Source: Strongylocentrotus droebachiensis (lineage: Eukaryota; Echinodermata; Echinoidea; Camarodonta; Strongylocentrotidae). Taken from it: DNA of 64,000 nt. This document shows, in pieces, positions 47,813-59,179 of the stretch. The translations under genes were made by a program, and so were the position numbers. The stretch lies in contig JAVYIG010000088.1 of assembly GCA_035222895.1 (NCBI GenBank), positions 314,001 to 378,000 on the forward strand. The letters run 5' to 3'. How positions within the stretch are numbered: position 1 is the stretch's first letter; every line of letters starts with the position of its first letter. The notes beneath the pieces were generated by a model. The model saw only the letters and a list, made by a program, of their open reading frames with translations, searched no databases and was not told the DNA's origin.

Positions 47813-47944
47813 TTGTATTTTCATTGTTTTGTTGTATGAATATTTAATTGCTTTGATTGTATGTTTATGAAAATGAAATAAATAAACAAAACGATTAATT
47901 GATTGCGTCTGAATCTGAAACTATTTTCTGTTTTTTTGCTTCAG

Positions 47945-48190
47945 GTCGCTTCGGTGTTTGTAATGACGCTGTCCCATCTGTGCAGGCCGGCCTGCCAAGC
48001 ATACACTGTCTTTGAGCCCCACCAGTATTCTGGACAACCTATGGCGGCTCTGCCTGTCTTCCTGGGCGGGGAGCATCGGGTCTGGGGACTGACCGCTTAC
48101 ATCTTGGACCTTGCCCTTCAGGCCATTGTCCCTGACCACTACCGGTCACTTCTTAGTCAGGTCAAGAAAGAACAGGCTACTTCATCATGA
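47945..48190 (+). CDS. NUDT8: NUDT8, exon 4
   Basis: Encodes residues 247-327 and the stop. Conserved C-terminal features are LPVFLGGEHRVWGLTAYILD (human LPVFLHGPHRVWGLTAVITE) and the final helix LALQAIVPDHYRSLL. Acceptor TTGCTTCAG. The total length is somewhat longer than the human protein because of the N-terminal linker. Confidence 0.93.
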   Translation, partial: VASVFVMTLSHLCRPACQAYTVFEPHQYSGQPMAALPVFLGGEHRVWGLTAYILDLALQAIVPDHYRSLLSQVKKEQATSS

Positions 48191-48724
48191 CGGTAGGGAA
48201 TTGCCTAAGGGAATTTAATTAAAACTATTGCCAATGGGAATTCAACCCATTGTTATAATTTTATATAAAAAAGTGGAATCAAGGCTATTTAATAATATAA
48301 CAGATATTGACTGGTAGGATGTGTGATATAACATTTGTGGACCGACAGCAGGTATATTTTCCCTCGTGATCAAATTTTCCCTCAGCGGTCAGCGCTGTGC
48401 TCTTCACAAAATATCACCCATTGGGAAAATATAAATGTTCTTTGCTAACCAAACTGAATGCTCTCCTAGCTTTAGTGGGATTTAGCACCAAGAATCCCTG
48501 AATGCATGCAAGATTTATGCGCATATTTAATGGGAATTCCCCCAAGACGGATGAAAGGAATCTGTGACGCACTGCACAACAGAACCGCCAAAAGACCACC
48601 TGTAAAGCCTGTGCAGTCAATCGTCAAAGCCTACTTATGTACACGTACATGTACATACAGTTAACAACTAAATCATTCATACCCCTTGTAAATTTGATGT
48701 TTTTTTGTGTTTTTTTATCTCAAA

Positions 48725-48730
48725 AATAAA
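48725..48730 (+). promoter_or_regulatory. Candidate polyadenylation signal, NUDT8
   Basis: AATAAA 535 bases after the stop. The intervening sequence is AT-rich 3'UTR-like DNA. Confidence 0.45.
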
Positions 48731-49589
48731 AGGTGGACTTTCTGAATTAGGACCTTTAACATGTAAGCTTTGATGTCTCACATTCAAAAGAAAGATAAAT
48801 TGAGATAAATTGATTTTCACATACTTAAAAATGTAATATTAATATTTTAGTTTTTAACTGCAGATTTTAGGTCAGTGTAAGCTGTTTATAATGTGGAAGA
48901 TGCTAAATTGTGCAATAAGTCGATTAGTGTAATTTTAAGAAGCTGGATCAAGAGATGATAATGAAAACCAGAAACGTTCACAACGTGAAACCTTCATGAT
49001 TTGAGAGCATTTTTTCATTTTTGTTAGTCTTCTTTATAATGAGGTTCCAATGCATTACATATGGGAGAATCAATCAAGGAGAATCTATATGTATCTAAGA
49101 CTTCTAATGTAATCTTATCGCACTTTCTTTATAAATCAAGCCTTAGTACAGATCATAAGTTGACTGCTGCCCTCTACAGCCCATGTGGACTTGTCCATGT
49201 CCATGGTTAGATTGACGAATTTTGAAAAGACAGGTCTGAAGTCTGAACTAAAATAAATAAATAGTAAATAGTTCACTACAATCCTTTAGAAATTTAATTT
49301 GTCATATATTATATATTTGAAAGGTGTTGTAACGATTCTAGCTCTATTTGCTTATGTTTAATCACCTTTGTTGCAACTTTGCAACATTGTTATATTCTTT
49401 TTCACGTGAAGTCAATTCAAATGGATTGTAATATTGAAAATGATTTGTTATATTATATTCTTTTTCCTCCAATGAATTGTGAAATTGTGTGTGAACATGC
49501 ATAAAAAATAAATGAAATGAAATGAAACTATGCTGCATTACATCAACAGTACATGGATGCCATCCTAAATTTGCAATCCTTATAAAGGT

Positions 49590-49745
49590 GTACTGTGAGT
49601 TTGCAGGCACAGACCCATGTCCGTTGTAATTGATAACAGAGAGTCTGAGCATGAAAACTATACAGAGACCACAGTCAGTAGGCCCTGTACTGTAGCTGAA
49701 GCTGACACAACCAGAAACTGACAAAGTTAGGCTCCGCTCAAGTTT
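49590..49745 (-). repeat. Dispersed repeat H, copy 3
   Basis: Contains GGCCCTGTACTGTAGCTG and ACTGACAAAGTTAGGCTC, shared with 7617-7740 and 18905-19070. It ends next to the TTAA element at 49760. Confidence 0.45.
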
Positions 49746-49759
49746 TTATGACGTTGTGT

Positions 49760-50266
49760 TTAAAGACCCTGTCGGAAGTGAAATATGAAATAGATGAATT
49801 GTATATCAAAGGAAAGCTTACAAGCCATAGATTACAATACACAAATTATATGCTACCTACATTATGTGCCTGTCAGACAAGTAACAGCTCTCTGAAAACT
49901 CGAAATTTAAAGCTTTGAAAATCGGGAGTTGTCGACCTAAAAACTAGCTTTCGAGTTGATGACATCATCTTATGTGGAGTATGCATATTCACAATGACTT
50001 TGCATTGACTAAGCATGGCTCATCACCTCAGCTATATAGGCGAGCCAATCGGGTGCACATATTATGTCGTCCCTGTAACTGCTGCAAATTTGACCCCTGT
50101 TGACCTGTAATTTGGAGAGGTGCAGAAATTAAGCTTTTAATTCGCTTTTGTGCAATACTGAAGGGGAATTTTTTTTCTTAATTTCTTTATACAGTGTATT
50201 TGTATTCTCTGTTCATTCAGCTTTCCATTGATAAAAAGTTGTATTTTCATCGGATAGGGTCTTTAA
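49760..50266 (+). mobile_element. 0.5-kb TTAA-ended element, copy 3
   Basis: Left end TTAAAGACCCTGTCGGA; right end inverted TTAAAGACCCTATCCGA. 507 bp, noncoding. Same architecture as the elements at 28400 and 35839 but with different inner sequence. Confidence 0.8.
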
Positions 50267-50749
50267 GTGTGGAATGAGAGTCTATGCTTGTTATGTAGTG
50301 ATTCATGACAATGTTATGTAGCTGCTTAATCAATGTTTATATGTTTTTATTGTGCTTCCATAATGACCTTGTATTTGCCATCAATATCTGAAATATTCTG
50401 TTGTAGTCGATACCAAAGCATATCATGCAGATGTTCTTATTATTAGTTGTATATGATATTATGAAGGAAATTTCTACAATTGTAAGGAACATGCTCTAAG
50501 TTTCTATGCATTATTTAGCCACGAGGCATTAAAAATCAAGTTCAGAGTTTGAAGGGAATCTAAGAAATACTATTAAGTTTTAATTGTGATGATCTAAAAA
50601 TCACCGATTTTGGTATTACTTTTATGTTGAGCATCACAACTCGCAGTTTAGGCTTTGAAGTAAGAGTTTATTATCTCACTCAAATAATTAGTGTATCGTA
50701 AGTAAGTAAACCGTACATGTATATTCTTGTATCTACCTCATAAGCTTTA

Positions 50750-50882
50750 TGTAGAATATACAACTATAGAATATACCACTTAAAATATAGAATATACCAC
50801 TCAAACTATAGAATATACCACTCAAACTATATAATATACCACTCAAACTATAGAATATACCACTCAAACTATATACCACTTA
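50750..50882 (+). repeat. ~21-bp minisatellite
   Basis: About six units of ACTATAGAATATACCACTCA, with single-base differences and one shortened last unit. Confidence 0.9.
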
Positions 50883-50992
50883 CATTTTTGTGATCTCACA
50901 ATATAATTAGACAAGGAAAATTAAGATTTAAACTGCCTACCAATGAGGAATATAGTCATAACATTTGTGATGTGCTCTTCTTGATATTGCAG

Positions 50993-51036
50993 TTGAAAGA
51001 GCTAGAGGAGAGTGAAAAACTTTCAGTTCTTGCAAG
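50993..51036 (+). other. Possible orphan or alternative exon
   Basis: After a good acceptor (GATATTGCAG) 44 bases encode LKELEESEKLSVLA plus two bases, then a GTATTG donor. A later acceptor at 51256 continues the frame (RTMLKC). The frame also fits an alternative donor in NUDT8 exon 4 (after SLLSQ), so this could be an alternative NUDT8 end. No homology is claimed. Confidence 0.25.
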
Positions 51037-53084
51037 GTATTGAAACTGTTGTTTTTGCTGCAATGCCAAATGTTATGTGCCAGTTCAACATACAGGTTAA
51101 TGATTAAAAGCATTTTGTTTTATTGTATATATACATGTAAGGATTATATATAATATATCATTAAAAGTATTGGCCATCATAAACCTAACATGTTTCTTTA
51201 TTTGTTTTTAGTGTCAATTAAAAAAAATGAATTCAATTGTAATGTTATTTACCCAGGACCATGCTCAAGTGCATGTACGTGAAGCACAAAGTTCAATATT
51301 CAGGGGTATCGCAAGACCGCTATGAAAGGAGTATGGGGGGGGGGGGGGTGGGGGAGGAAGGGGTGGAGGTTGTCAGGCCAGATTTGCTGATGACCTTTTG
51401 GGGTATTCCAACAACTGAGAAAGAACATCCTCTTTTTTTCTCCATTTACGATTTACAGTGTAAAGTAAACAAGTAAGCACTTGGATCGGTAAAATTAAAA
51501 CCTTACAATAGTTTGAATTGTTCAATTTGTTGGCATCATTTGCAGATATACAATATGGGATGAAGCTGGGGGAGGGGGTGGTGTTGCATTGCCATTCCCC
51601 CTTCTAGCAACTCTTACCGATGTACTAGTCCATCTGTACTGAGGTTTTCAAGTGGTTTCATCACCGACGTTTTACCAACCTATTACTTTGAAACACCAAA
51701 TAGTTTTATAGTGAGTTTTGATTCTGCATGCACAATGTCAGTACCATAGCAACAAGGGAAGTGTGGGGGGGGGGGGTGCATGTGTACCATTTCCATCTGA
51801 TGCAGGAAAAGGAAGTAAATAAGGTCGGGGAGGAGGAAAAGAAGGGGAAAGAGAGGCAAACAAATTATGTCACAAATCGATTTGTCCCGATTTATGTTTA
51901 TTGAGAATATGACATAATTATTAAAGCTTACATCTACAAATATTCACCAAAGGCCCTAATTCAAACTGTCCCCTTTCATTCTTGAGTTACGAAAAACACC
52001 CCCTCCCTCCTCCCCCAAAAGCTCATATTTACAAAGGTCAAAGGTGAGGGTATGAATAATTTAGTCGTTAAGTGCATGTCATCCACCTTATAAGACTGCT
52101 GTTCCCTCGATATCGGGATCGACACGTGCTACACCTCTTTAGATGCATCCCACGGTGCTTCAGTTATCACATATCCATTTTATGTAAAGAGTGATGTTTG
52201 AAAGTTTTTTTTTTTTTTTTTTTTTTTAATATTGCTTGACGGTGTCATCTTCAAATAACTACCTCACAATGCGTCACTATATTCCAATGACATGTTTCTT
52301 TATTAACAGAAGCAATAGCAGTATTTTAATTTTGTTAATCCTGCCGGCAGTCATCAAAAATGCAATATCTGGCAATCATTCCAATTTTGAAGTAAGCATT
52401 TCTGTGTCTTAGCATGGGTTTTATCCATCAAACTAATGTTACGAACCCTGAATTTTTTTTGCTGGAAATTTTTGTGTGAAAAGTATACGAAATACATGTA
52501 ATCTGTACACCTAATTTTGCATTGACAGATTCCTACCTTTTGCTGTTAAAGGTTGGCAGGTATGCAAATGTAATTTTAATTGATAAGGTTTATTGATAAA
52601 CATTCAAATTCACAGCTAAAAGCTGACACATTTTACAAATAAAATTGCAACATATACAATACATGCAAATAGTACATGGTAAAATAGGCAAATATAAAAT
52701 TAATACATTCAGTAATTCAATTGATATGGTAAATTGAATAGATAGAAAAAGAAAATAGAAAGAAGAAAATTGCAATCACTGATTTATACAAATATAGTAC
52801 CTTCCATGACGAAACAAATCTGAAAGGTGCGACTTTTATCTTCAAGAAGGATAAAGATCTTTTACATAGATCTTGGGTGTAGCTAGATTAGAATTATAAT
52901 AACATGTTATTTCCTGGAGATAATTACTCTGAGAGTGGTATATAAACTACGAAATATCTAGAGAAAATAAATTGAAAGATAAGATCTTATTTCCCCGAAA
53001 TCATGTTTATTTATTCATTTGCTGTTTATATTTACACAGGGTAGCACTTATCCATCAGTAGTGATCACTGTTTAATGCAATCCT

Positions 53085-53224
53085 GGGCCCCGTCTTACAA
53101 AGAGATGATATCAATTGCAACTTATTTGCGATTGATATCAATCGCAAATATGTACATAAGAGATAGGAGACTGGAAACTTGCGATTGATTTGGATCAAAA
53201 GCAACTCTTTGTAAAACGGGGCCC
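53085..53224 (+). mobile_element. MITE family C, 140-bp palindromic element
   Basis: Ends GGGCCCCGTCTTACAAAGAG and, inverted, GGGCCCCGTTTTACAAAGAG, with GCGATTGAT blocks repeated in both arms. It lies about 840 bases past the stop of the receptor-like gene. Confidence 0.8.
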
Positions 53225-53957
53225 TTGTCCGTTATTGAAATAATTATGATGATAAAAATCTAACAAAAGCAAGCGAAAACAAAATAAAATAAAATTGTAA
53301 TGATCATAACAAAATCAATCAAACCAAACATACCATGCCAACACTTTTCCTATATCCTTGAATACAGAGGATATCTATAAGTCATGGTGGGATATAACGT
53401 TAATCGGTCTTTGTATACTATTGGAACAATCTGGGTTCTTTTAAATGGAAGGACAATATTTGGCTTAACAGCACAGCTTCGAGGGAAAAGCCACGATGGA
53501 GACTTCTGATATTTCCAAGACAAAAAGAACAAGAAGAAGAAGAAGAATAAAAGGAAGGAAACGGAGGAGGAAGAAAAGAAGAAGAAGACGAAGAGGGAGG
53601 AGAATAAGAAGAAGGACAAAATATAAACAAAACAAGGGAGGTTGTGGTGTGGAGTATGGACGATTGCCCTTTGAAATACATCGTAACATATTTGCTCACG
53701 GCAGAGAGTCGAATTTCAATTGGGTTTCGTCGGATACGCATATACGAAACGACATTTTCCTGTTAAAAATTATATCGACAATTCATACGTGGAGAAGTTC
53801 CATCGATCTCAAACAACGTTCAGATGATAAACCAATGTGACATGGTCAATTTCAACATGACTTGTATACAATTTCATTATTTCCCATCTGTACCTCATAA
53901 GATTTTGGTATTGCAAGTAACAAGTTAACAAATTGGGGTTGACAGACTTTGGAATCA

Positions 53958-53960
53958 GAG

Positions 53961-53999
<39 letters not shown>

Positions 54000-54000
54000 A

Positions 54001-54033
<33 letters not shown>

Positions 54034-54046
54034 GAGAGAGAGAGAC
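53958..54046 (+). repeat. (GA)n microsatellite
   Basis: About 88 bases of GA with small interruptions, starting 19 bases beyond the stop codon of the receptor-like gene, hence CT-rich in its 3'UTR. Confidence 0.9.
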
Positions 54047-54064
54047 GAAGGGGTTGAAGCAATG

Positions 54065-55378
54065 CTACATATACCGCGAATAATCATCTTCGACAGATGG
54101 AATAGTGTCATACTGGTACTCAATAACACCGCCCGTAGGATACTGTTGTGTGTGTTGGTCGTTACCATACGGATTATCCAAATCATCTTCATAACCAAAA
54201 TTACGGTAATCATGATCATGGGCAGCATCATCCTGCATTCCTTGGCCGTAGTCATCTGGGAACTGTTGATTCCTGTACATTGACTGGTTAGTCTCTTGAT
54301 CGCGGTACATTGGCTGACGAGGTTCTTGATTTTCGTACGCCAGATGATAAGGCTGTTGATTCTGGTACGCTGGTTCGTCAAGCTCTGCATTCTTGCCCGC
54401 TGGCTGGTGAGGCTCTGGATTCTGATATGCTGGATGATGGGGTTCTTCTTTCGGACGCACCGGTTGGTAAGGCAGATGATTATTGTCCATTTCGGCAGCT
54501 GGGACGCCCTCTTCGACGGACCCAACGACGTTGCCCTTGGAGCCATCATCAACTGGAAAGTCACTGCTTGGCTGACCACCAGTCTGGGCTTGTGAGTTGT
54601 TATGGTTCACGTCATGACTGTCCATCAGGTTGTCAGGTAATCTCATCTGCTTGTGTTGGACATCGGCATGTTTCACCCACTGTTTAATCCCACCTCGCGT
54701 CTTTCCACCATCGGTTCCAACGACGGCCATTGCAGCGGCGGCGTTCCAATCATTCACCGAGCTTGTCGCGTCTTCGTCTTGCTCGAACCCGAGGTTATCT
54801 TGATCCCGTAGGGATTCCGTTTTACCACTTCCCTTATCATCGTCGTCCTCATCATCGTTCTCGTCATCCGGGAGTGTAAAGGTCCGTTTCTTATCTCGTG
54901 GCCATTTGAAATTGATAATTTGGGCCACGACTACCATGAAGATAAGACCTCCTGTACAAATGACTGCAAGCTCTGCTTCCTCGGTCCACGGGTCGTACAG
55001 CGTCTGGATCTTGTCGGTGCACGTAGATTCTTCACCATCTATTATCTCAGTCCCATTCGTCAAAATCGGCGTAATACAACTTCTGTATAACTCCCAATGC
55101 GTCAAGTTTTCACTGACGGTGTATGACGTATTATCTCCTTCTATTTCGACTTCGTGGACGACCTTTTGATTGCTGATGAGACTGGTGATGATTCGGCATC
55201 CCCATGGATCGTATTCATCGTCGGCATCAATCACCCACTGCCAGTTTAGCGTGAAGAAATCCCTTCCGATGTCGGTTGCCATCACGTTGTCGATGTCATC
55301 ATAGCCACTGACACACGTTGTCGACATCAAAGTGAATGTCATGACAAAGAGAAACTCGAATACTCGTGGAGAAGCCAT
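54065..55378 (-). CDS. Receptor-like type I membrane protein with YxN-repeat tail
   Basis: 437 residues in one uninterrupted exon; family not recognised. Residues 1-25 are a signal peptide (FEFLFVMTFTLMSTTCVSG). The ~110-residue ectodomain has three Cys (61, 101, 120), three N-glycosylation sites (83, 91, 108) and a Trp/Tyr pattern (FFTLNWQW, TSYTV) suggesting one divergent fibronectin-III or cytokine-receptor-like fold. The membrane segment is at about 136-156 (LAVICTGGLIFMVVVAQII), followed by WPRDKKR. The ~280-residue tail has an acidic block (171-182), then six tandem 10-residue units at 313-372 on the pattern xxPAYQNQEP, then a Tyr/Asp-rich end finishing SRYM. Five YxN motifs (318, 338, 348, 368, 391) match the Grb2 SH2 preference pYxN. 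A 5'UTR intron lies just upstream of the ATG. Role as a signalling receptor is inference. Confidence 0.85.
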   Translation of the reverse strand: MASPRVFEFLFVMTFTLMSTTCVSGYDDIDNVMATDIGRDFFTLNWQWVIDADDEYDPWGCRIITSLISNQKVVHEVEIEGDNTSYTVSENLTHWELYRSCITPILTNGTEIIDGEESTCTDKIQTLYDPWTEEAELAVICTGGLIFMVVVAQIINFKWPRDKKRTFTLPDDENDDEDDDDKGSGKTESLRDQDNLGFEQDEDATSSVNDWNAAAAMAVVGTDGGKTRGGIKQWVKHADVQHKQMRLPDNLMDSHDVNHNNSQAQTGGQPSSDFPVDDGSKGNVVGSVEEGVPAAEMDNNHLPYQPVRPKEEPHHPAYQNPEPHQPAGKNAELDEPAYQNQQPYHLAYENQEPRQPMYRDQETNQSMYRNQQFPDDYGQGMQDDAAHDHDYRNFGYEDDLDNPYGNDQHTQQYPTGGVIEYQYDTIPSVEDDYSRYM

Positions 55379-55398
55379 AGCTGTTCCCAGTCCCTAAC

Positions 55399-56038
55399 CT
55401 GCAGACAGATTTGAATAATAAAAGAACCCACAAAAACCCATATTATTTTTATAAATATGAAAACATGTCTAACGACTTTCTCAATCCCTAATGTCTATAA
55501 TTATAGTGAATCCATTGAATTTCATACTCCGTTGACTCATCGAGACTAATTAAAGATAAAAATAACTATCCCTGAGATAAGCACAACTGATTCTGTAGTT
55601 TATGATTTCTTAAATATTTTAGTTTTACAAAGTCGAAACATTTTCGGAGTTTGATTCAGTACGCTAAAAATATGCTTTAGTTTCCCTTTTTTAAGGTAAT
55701 ATGATGTCCGCAACTTATTTTGGCCTACTGTTATAATACCATAGTAATAGTATCGTATTGTATAAAATGCATATTATGATGTGACTTTTGATGCTCTTAA
55801 TGTTGTACAAGTTAATATGCATGAGGGGAGATCAATTACATGAATAAACTACAAAAATAGAAAAAATGAAGACGAAATCAATTCAGTTCTTTCATCTTAG
55901 TTTTTGAGAAGTTCATCCTTATTTTTTAGGGTATAGACCCTATTTATACCAAAAAAAAAACGTTTGAATGTGTCACGGGGAGAAAGGACTCAATCGGCAT
56001 AAGGTTTATGCTAAAAAAAAATAAGATGTACAACTTAC
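55399..56038 (-). other. 5'UTR intron of the receptor-like gene
   Basis: Minus-strand donor AG/GTAAGT at 56038 and acceptor CTGTCTGCAG at 55399, placing 20 noncoding bases before the ATG. The first exon should start a little above 56039; its upstream end is not visible. The intron is AT-rich without coding content. Confidence 0.6.
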
Positions 56039-56984
56039 CTTTTTGGATCTGGAAGATATTGAATATTTCGACCAACCAAACTCATCAGTAATGACAGCAA
56101 AACATATATCCTAGCTTAAGCTCCCTTTTTAGAACAATCCGGTTAATGATTCATATGTATTTTCCCTCAAACTTTTCAAATAGAGGCCACGTAAAATGTG
56201 AGCTGAAGACGTTAGAAGAAGGACACAAGAAATCGGCATATGCTCTGCGTAATATAGTAATGGTTATACACTATAATTAGCAATTTCAAATATCATGGTG
56301 TACGTTAGTCTCTACTAAAACCCGGACGCCGTCTAGTGTTTAACCAATTAGTTCAAAGTACAAAGATATACTTCTTGACTTTATAAATGCGTAATACGCT
56401 AATAGCAAACATTTCTTGGATTAAGGACTGCCTTACGTCAATACAGACATACATTATGATAAGTGATTGCTATGAAATATTAACCCTGGGCGATTGAGGG
56501 TTTTTCCCCTAACATAGTGAGACGAAACAATAAAACAGGAGGTAGGACAATGCACTTTAATTGCTTATAAATTAAATGTGTATAGGTGTACACCTTTTGT
56601 TTGGCCATGGGATAAACCTTGGTTCAGTACTGAAGAAAGGTAAATTCGTTCAAGGATTATATCCTTGTCTTAAGCGATGGATCGAGTCTCTAATGATTTC
56701 ATGAAGGAATAGCTTTAATAAGACATGATATTTTTATGAAGTTACCTTTAGGGTGCACCTGTTTGTTTTTTTATATTTTTTTTATTTGTTCTGTTTGTGT
56801 ATGTAAGGGATGGAAAGCTGATCAATACACCTCTTCTGGCAAATATCGTAAGTTGTACGTTCGTTTATTAAAAAAGACATTTTGGTGACAACCTTAAATT
56901 CGAAGGATAGACATCCCGGCTGCGTATAGGCATCAGCGGACTACGAGACTGACAGCCAACATAATAGACGACACATGAGACCAC

Positions 56985-57520
56985 GAAGCTCTCTCTCTCT
57001 CTCTCTCTCTTTCTATCTCTTTCTGACCCTCTCTCTTTCTCACTCTCTTACTGTCTGTCTGTCTTTCTCTCTCTCTGTCTGTGTCTCAGGCTGTCTCTCT
57101 CTCTCTTTGTGTCTCTCTGTCTCTGTCTCTCTTTTTGTCATTCACTGTTTGTCTGTCTGTCTCTCTCTCTCTCTCTATGTCTCTCTTACTGTCTGCCCCT
57201 GTCTGTTTGTCTCTCGATCTCCCTCACCCCCTCTCCCTCTCTCTCTCTTACTTCTTTCTGTCTGTCTCTGTCTGTTTGTCTGTGTATCTGTGTGTATGTC
57301 TGTGTGTGTGTCTATCTCTCTCTCTCTCTCTCCTTTTGTGTCACTCACTGTTTGCTGTCTCTCCATCTCGCTTTATGTCACTCACTGTCAAGTTGTCTTC
57401 TCTCTCTGTCTCTCTCTCTCTCTCTCTGTCTCTCTTAATGCCTGCCTCTGTCTGTTTGTCTCTTGATCTTCCTCACCCTCTCTCTCTCTCTCTCTTTATT
57501 TTTGTCTGTCTGTCTGTCTC

Positions 57521-57562
<42 letters not shown>
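56985..57562 (+). repeat. Long CT/TGTC polypyrimidine tract
   Basis: About 580 bases of TCTC and TGTC units with short interruptions. The words TGTCACTCACTGT and CTGTCTGTTTGTCTC recur, so parts were duplicated as blocks. The Ser/Leu/Cys-rich frames of up to 182 residues are not genes. Confidence 0.9.
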
Positions 57563-57563
<1 letters not shown>

Positions 57564-57820
57564 ACTTGGGAGACATTTTCTCCCGGTCTAAATGTCTATT
57601 GCACTATACAAAGACCTGTTAACAATTAATAACCACGCTCAATAATCAAGCTACACACCAAATTTATTCGAATAATAACTCCAGCTTTATTTGAAATTTT
57701 CGAACAAAATTAATGCCATTCAGTAGCATACAGAAAAGTAATATGTTTAAAATCTATACCCGGACATCATGTTTATTTTATTTGGTTGTTGGATTAAGTA
57801 TGCACTCTCATGTCACATTC

Positions 57821-57822
<2 letters not shown>

Positions 57823-57861
<39 letters not shown>
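57823..57861 (+). repeat. (CT)n microsatellite
   Basis: A pure CT repeat of about 38 bases. Confidence 0.9.
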
Positions 57862-57865
<4 letters not shown>

Positions 57866-58121
57866 TCTCTCTCATACACCTTTTCCCCCTGATCGAATAG
57901 AATCCCCGATTGCTAGCAATTTATCGTTCACTTCAAACGATCTATAGTGTGTCTATAGTCCGTAATAAACGGAATATTAGCGACATTTAAAATAGTTTAA
58001 TATAAGTTTTCAGATAGTTTTCAACGTCTCTTTGTCTGTGGACGAAGTATCCATCTTTTACCCACTTTCCCTTTCACATCATCACATCACATCAAAAATA
58101 AAATATATAGTACTTAATGAT

Positions 58122-58127
58122 TTTATT
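58122..58127 (-). promoter_or_regulatory. Candidate polyadenylation signal, MSP130-like gene
   Basis: AATAAA on the minus strand about 100 bases after the stop codon. Confidence 0.5.
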
Positions 58128-58225
58128 AGTAGAAATTTTATGTTTTTCGTTGGGCGTCGGTGACATAGGTAGTGTATCCTATATGGACGTCACAATGGGT
58201 GGTTCTCGAAGGCCATGACGACAGG

Positions 58226-58311
58226 TTACTTTCTGACGAGAGCAGCCATTATGGAAACTAAGCCGATGATGAGCACTCCCATTGATGAGACCTGACTGCC
58301 ATGGTTGTAGA
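58226..58311 (-). CDS. MSP130-like protein, last exon (membrane/GPI tail)
   Basis: After acceptor TTACTTGCAG, 86 bases complete a Val codon begun in the previous exon. They encode 27 residues, YNHGSQV then SSMGVLIIGLVSIMAALV and a final RK, then the stop. Small residues followed by one hydrophobic run at the extreme C-terminus fit a GPI-attachment signal, as known for sea urchin MSP130. The final RK also allows a plain tail-anchor. Phase agrees exactly with the donor at 62707. Confidence 0.7.
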
Positions 58312-58424
58312 CTGCAAGTAAAACATAGTATATAGAGACTTATAAGATGATGACGTGGATACTAATCAAATTATTGGTTGAAAGCTTACACGTGACCAGG
58401 CAATTATTTTGCCTAACGCGTAAT

Positions 58425-58470
58425 TTGGATAATGACCGGTCATTATCCAATTCTAATGACCGGTCATTAG
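58425..58470. repeat. Two perfect palindromes with a common core
   Basis: A 26-bp palindrome (58425-58450) and an 18-bp palindrome (58453-58470) share the core AATGACCGGTCATT, with centres 24 bp apart. A 24-base tandem duplication of TATTATTTGTATAATCACAA plus AATG follows at 58499-58545. They lie about 115 bases into the last intron from its 3' end. Confidence 0.85.
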
Positions 58471-59179
58471 TAAAAAAAAAAATCATTTCACTGCTGTGTA
58501 TTATTTGTATAATCACAAATGTATTATTTGTATAATCACAAATGAATATATCTGGGAATTAACTTTTCAAATTAAAAATTGAAACGGTCGTTTGCACGAG
58601 TTTGGTAAACCTCCACTTATAATTAACCTTCGAATTCTCTTTAGACAGCAGTCACTCGGAGTAAATCCTGAAAAGTATGCCCTTGCGTTAGGTACGACTT
58701 AAAAAATCTACTATAAATATCAGAACGAAAGAGAAGAATAGGCGGAGAAAGAAAAAGAAAAGAAAGTAAAAAGAAGTGTATAGACTACAGGGGCCGTCAA
58801 AAGTATATATTTGCGACCACTGGCGTACTGGTGGGGGGGGGGGGGCTAGGGGGGCGCCAGCCCCCCCAAATAAAATTGAACCATGACTTATTTTCACAAG
58901 TAATGTATAAATGTTCGTGATATCACATGATTTTCAACAAAATGCTATAGTTTCTCCATTATTTCTTGCAAACTGACCCATTCCCAAATAGCCAGGAAGA
59001 GCATATGTTTTTTATAGTCACTAAGGGCCTTATAGTGGCCACTAAGTGGCTTACTGTGCAAAGCACTGTCGGGAAATAACATGCTACCCACCACTCGGGC
59101 TGAGCATGCACAGATTTGCGAACGAGCGTTCCATGCTTTATGTAACACTGCACATATACCGTTAAGGGGCCCAGTGGGG

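Larger units (their letters stand above)
48731..53084. other. Intergenic region between NUDT8 and the receptor-like gene
   Basis: The two genes converge here. It contains repeat H, a 0.5-kb TTAA element, a 21-bp minisatellite, poly(G)/poly(T) runs and AT-rich filler. The only exon-like hints are the splice-bounded pieces at 50993, 51257, 52312 and ~52530. Confidence 0.45.
56200..58121. other. Intergenic region with CT-rich microsatellites
   Basis: AT-rich DNA, then a 580-base CT/TGTC tract and another CT run. No exon-like sequence was found. The minus-strand promoter of the receptor-like gene should lie near its right edge of the 5'UTR exon, around 56.1-56.3 kb. Confidence 0.5.

Noticed and set aside
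53809-54579. A 256-residue minus-strand frame
   Set aside because: It overlaps the receptor-like gene in another frame and is Ser/Leu/Met-rich; a shadow of the real gene and the GA repeat.
56975-57629. Ser/Leu/Cys-rich frames of up to 182 residues
   Set aside because: Translation of a CT/TGTC microsatellite in all three frames; no gene-like composition.
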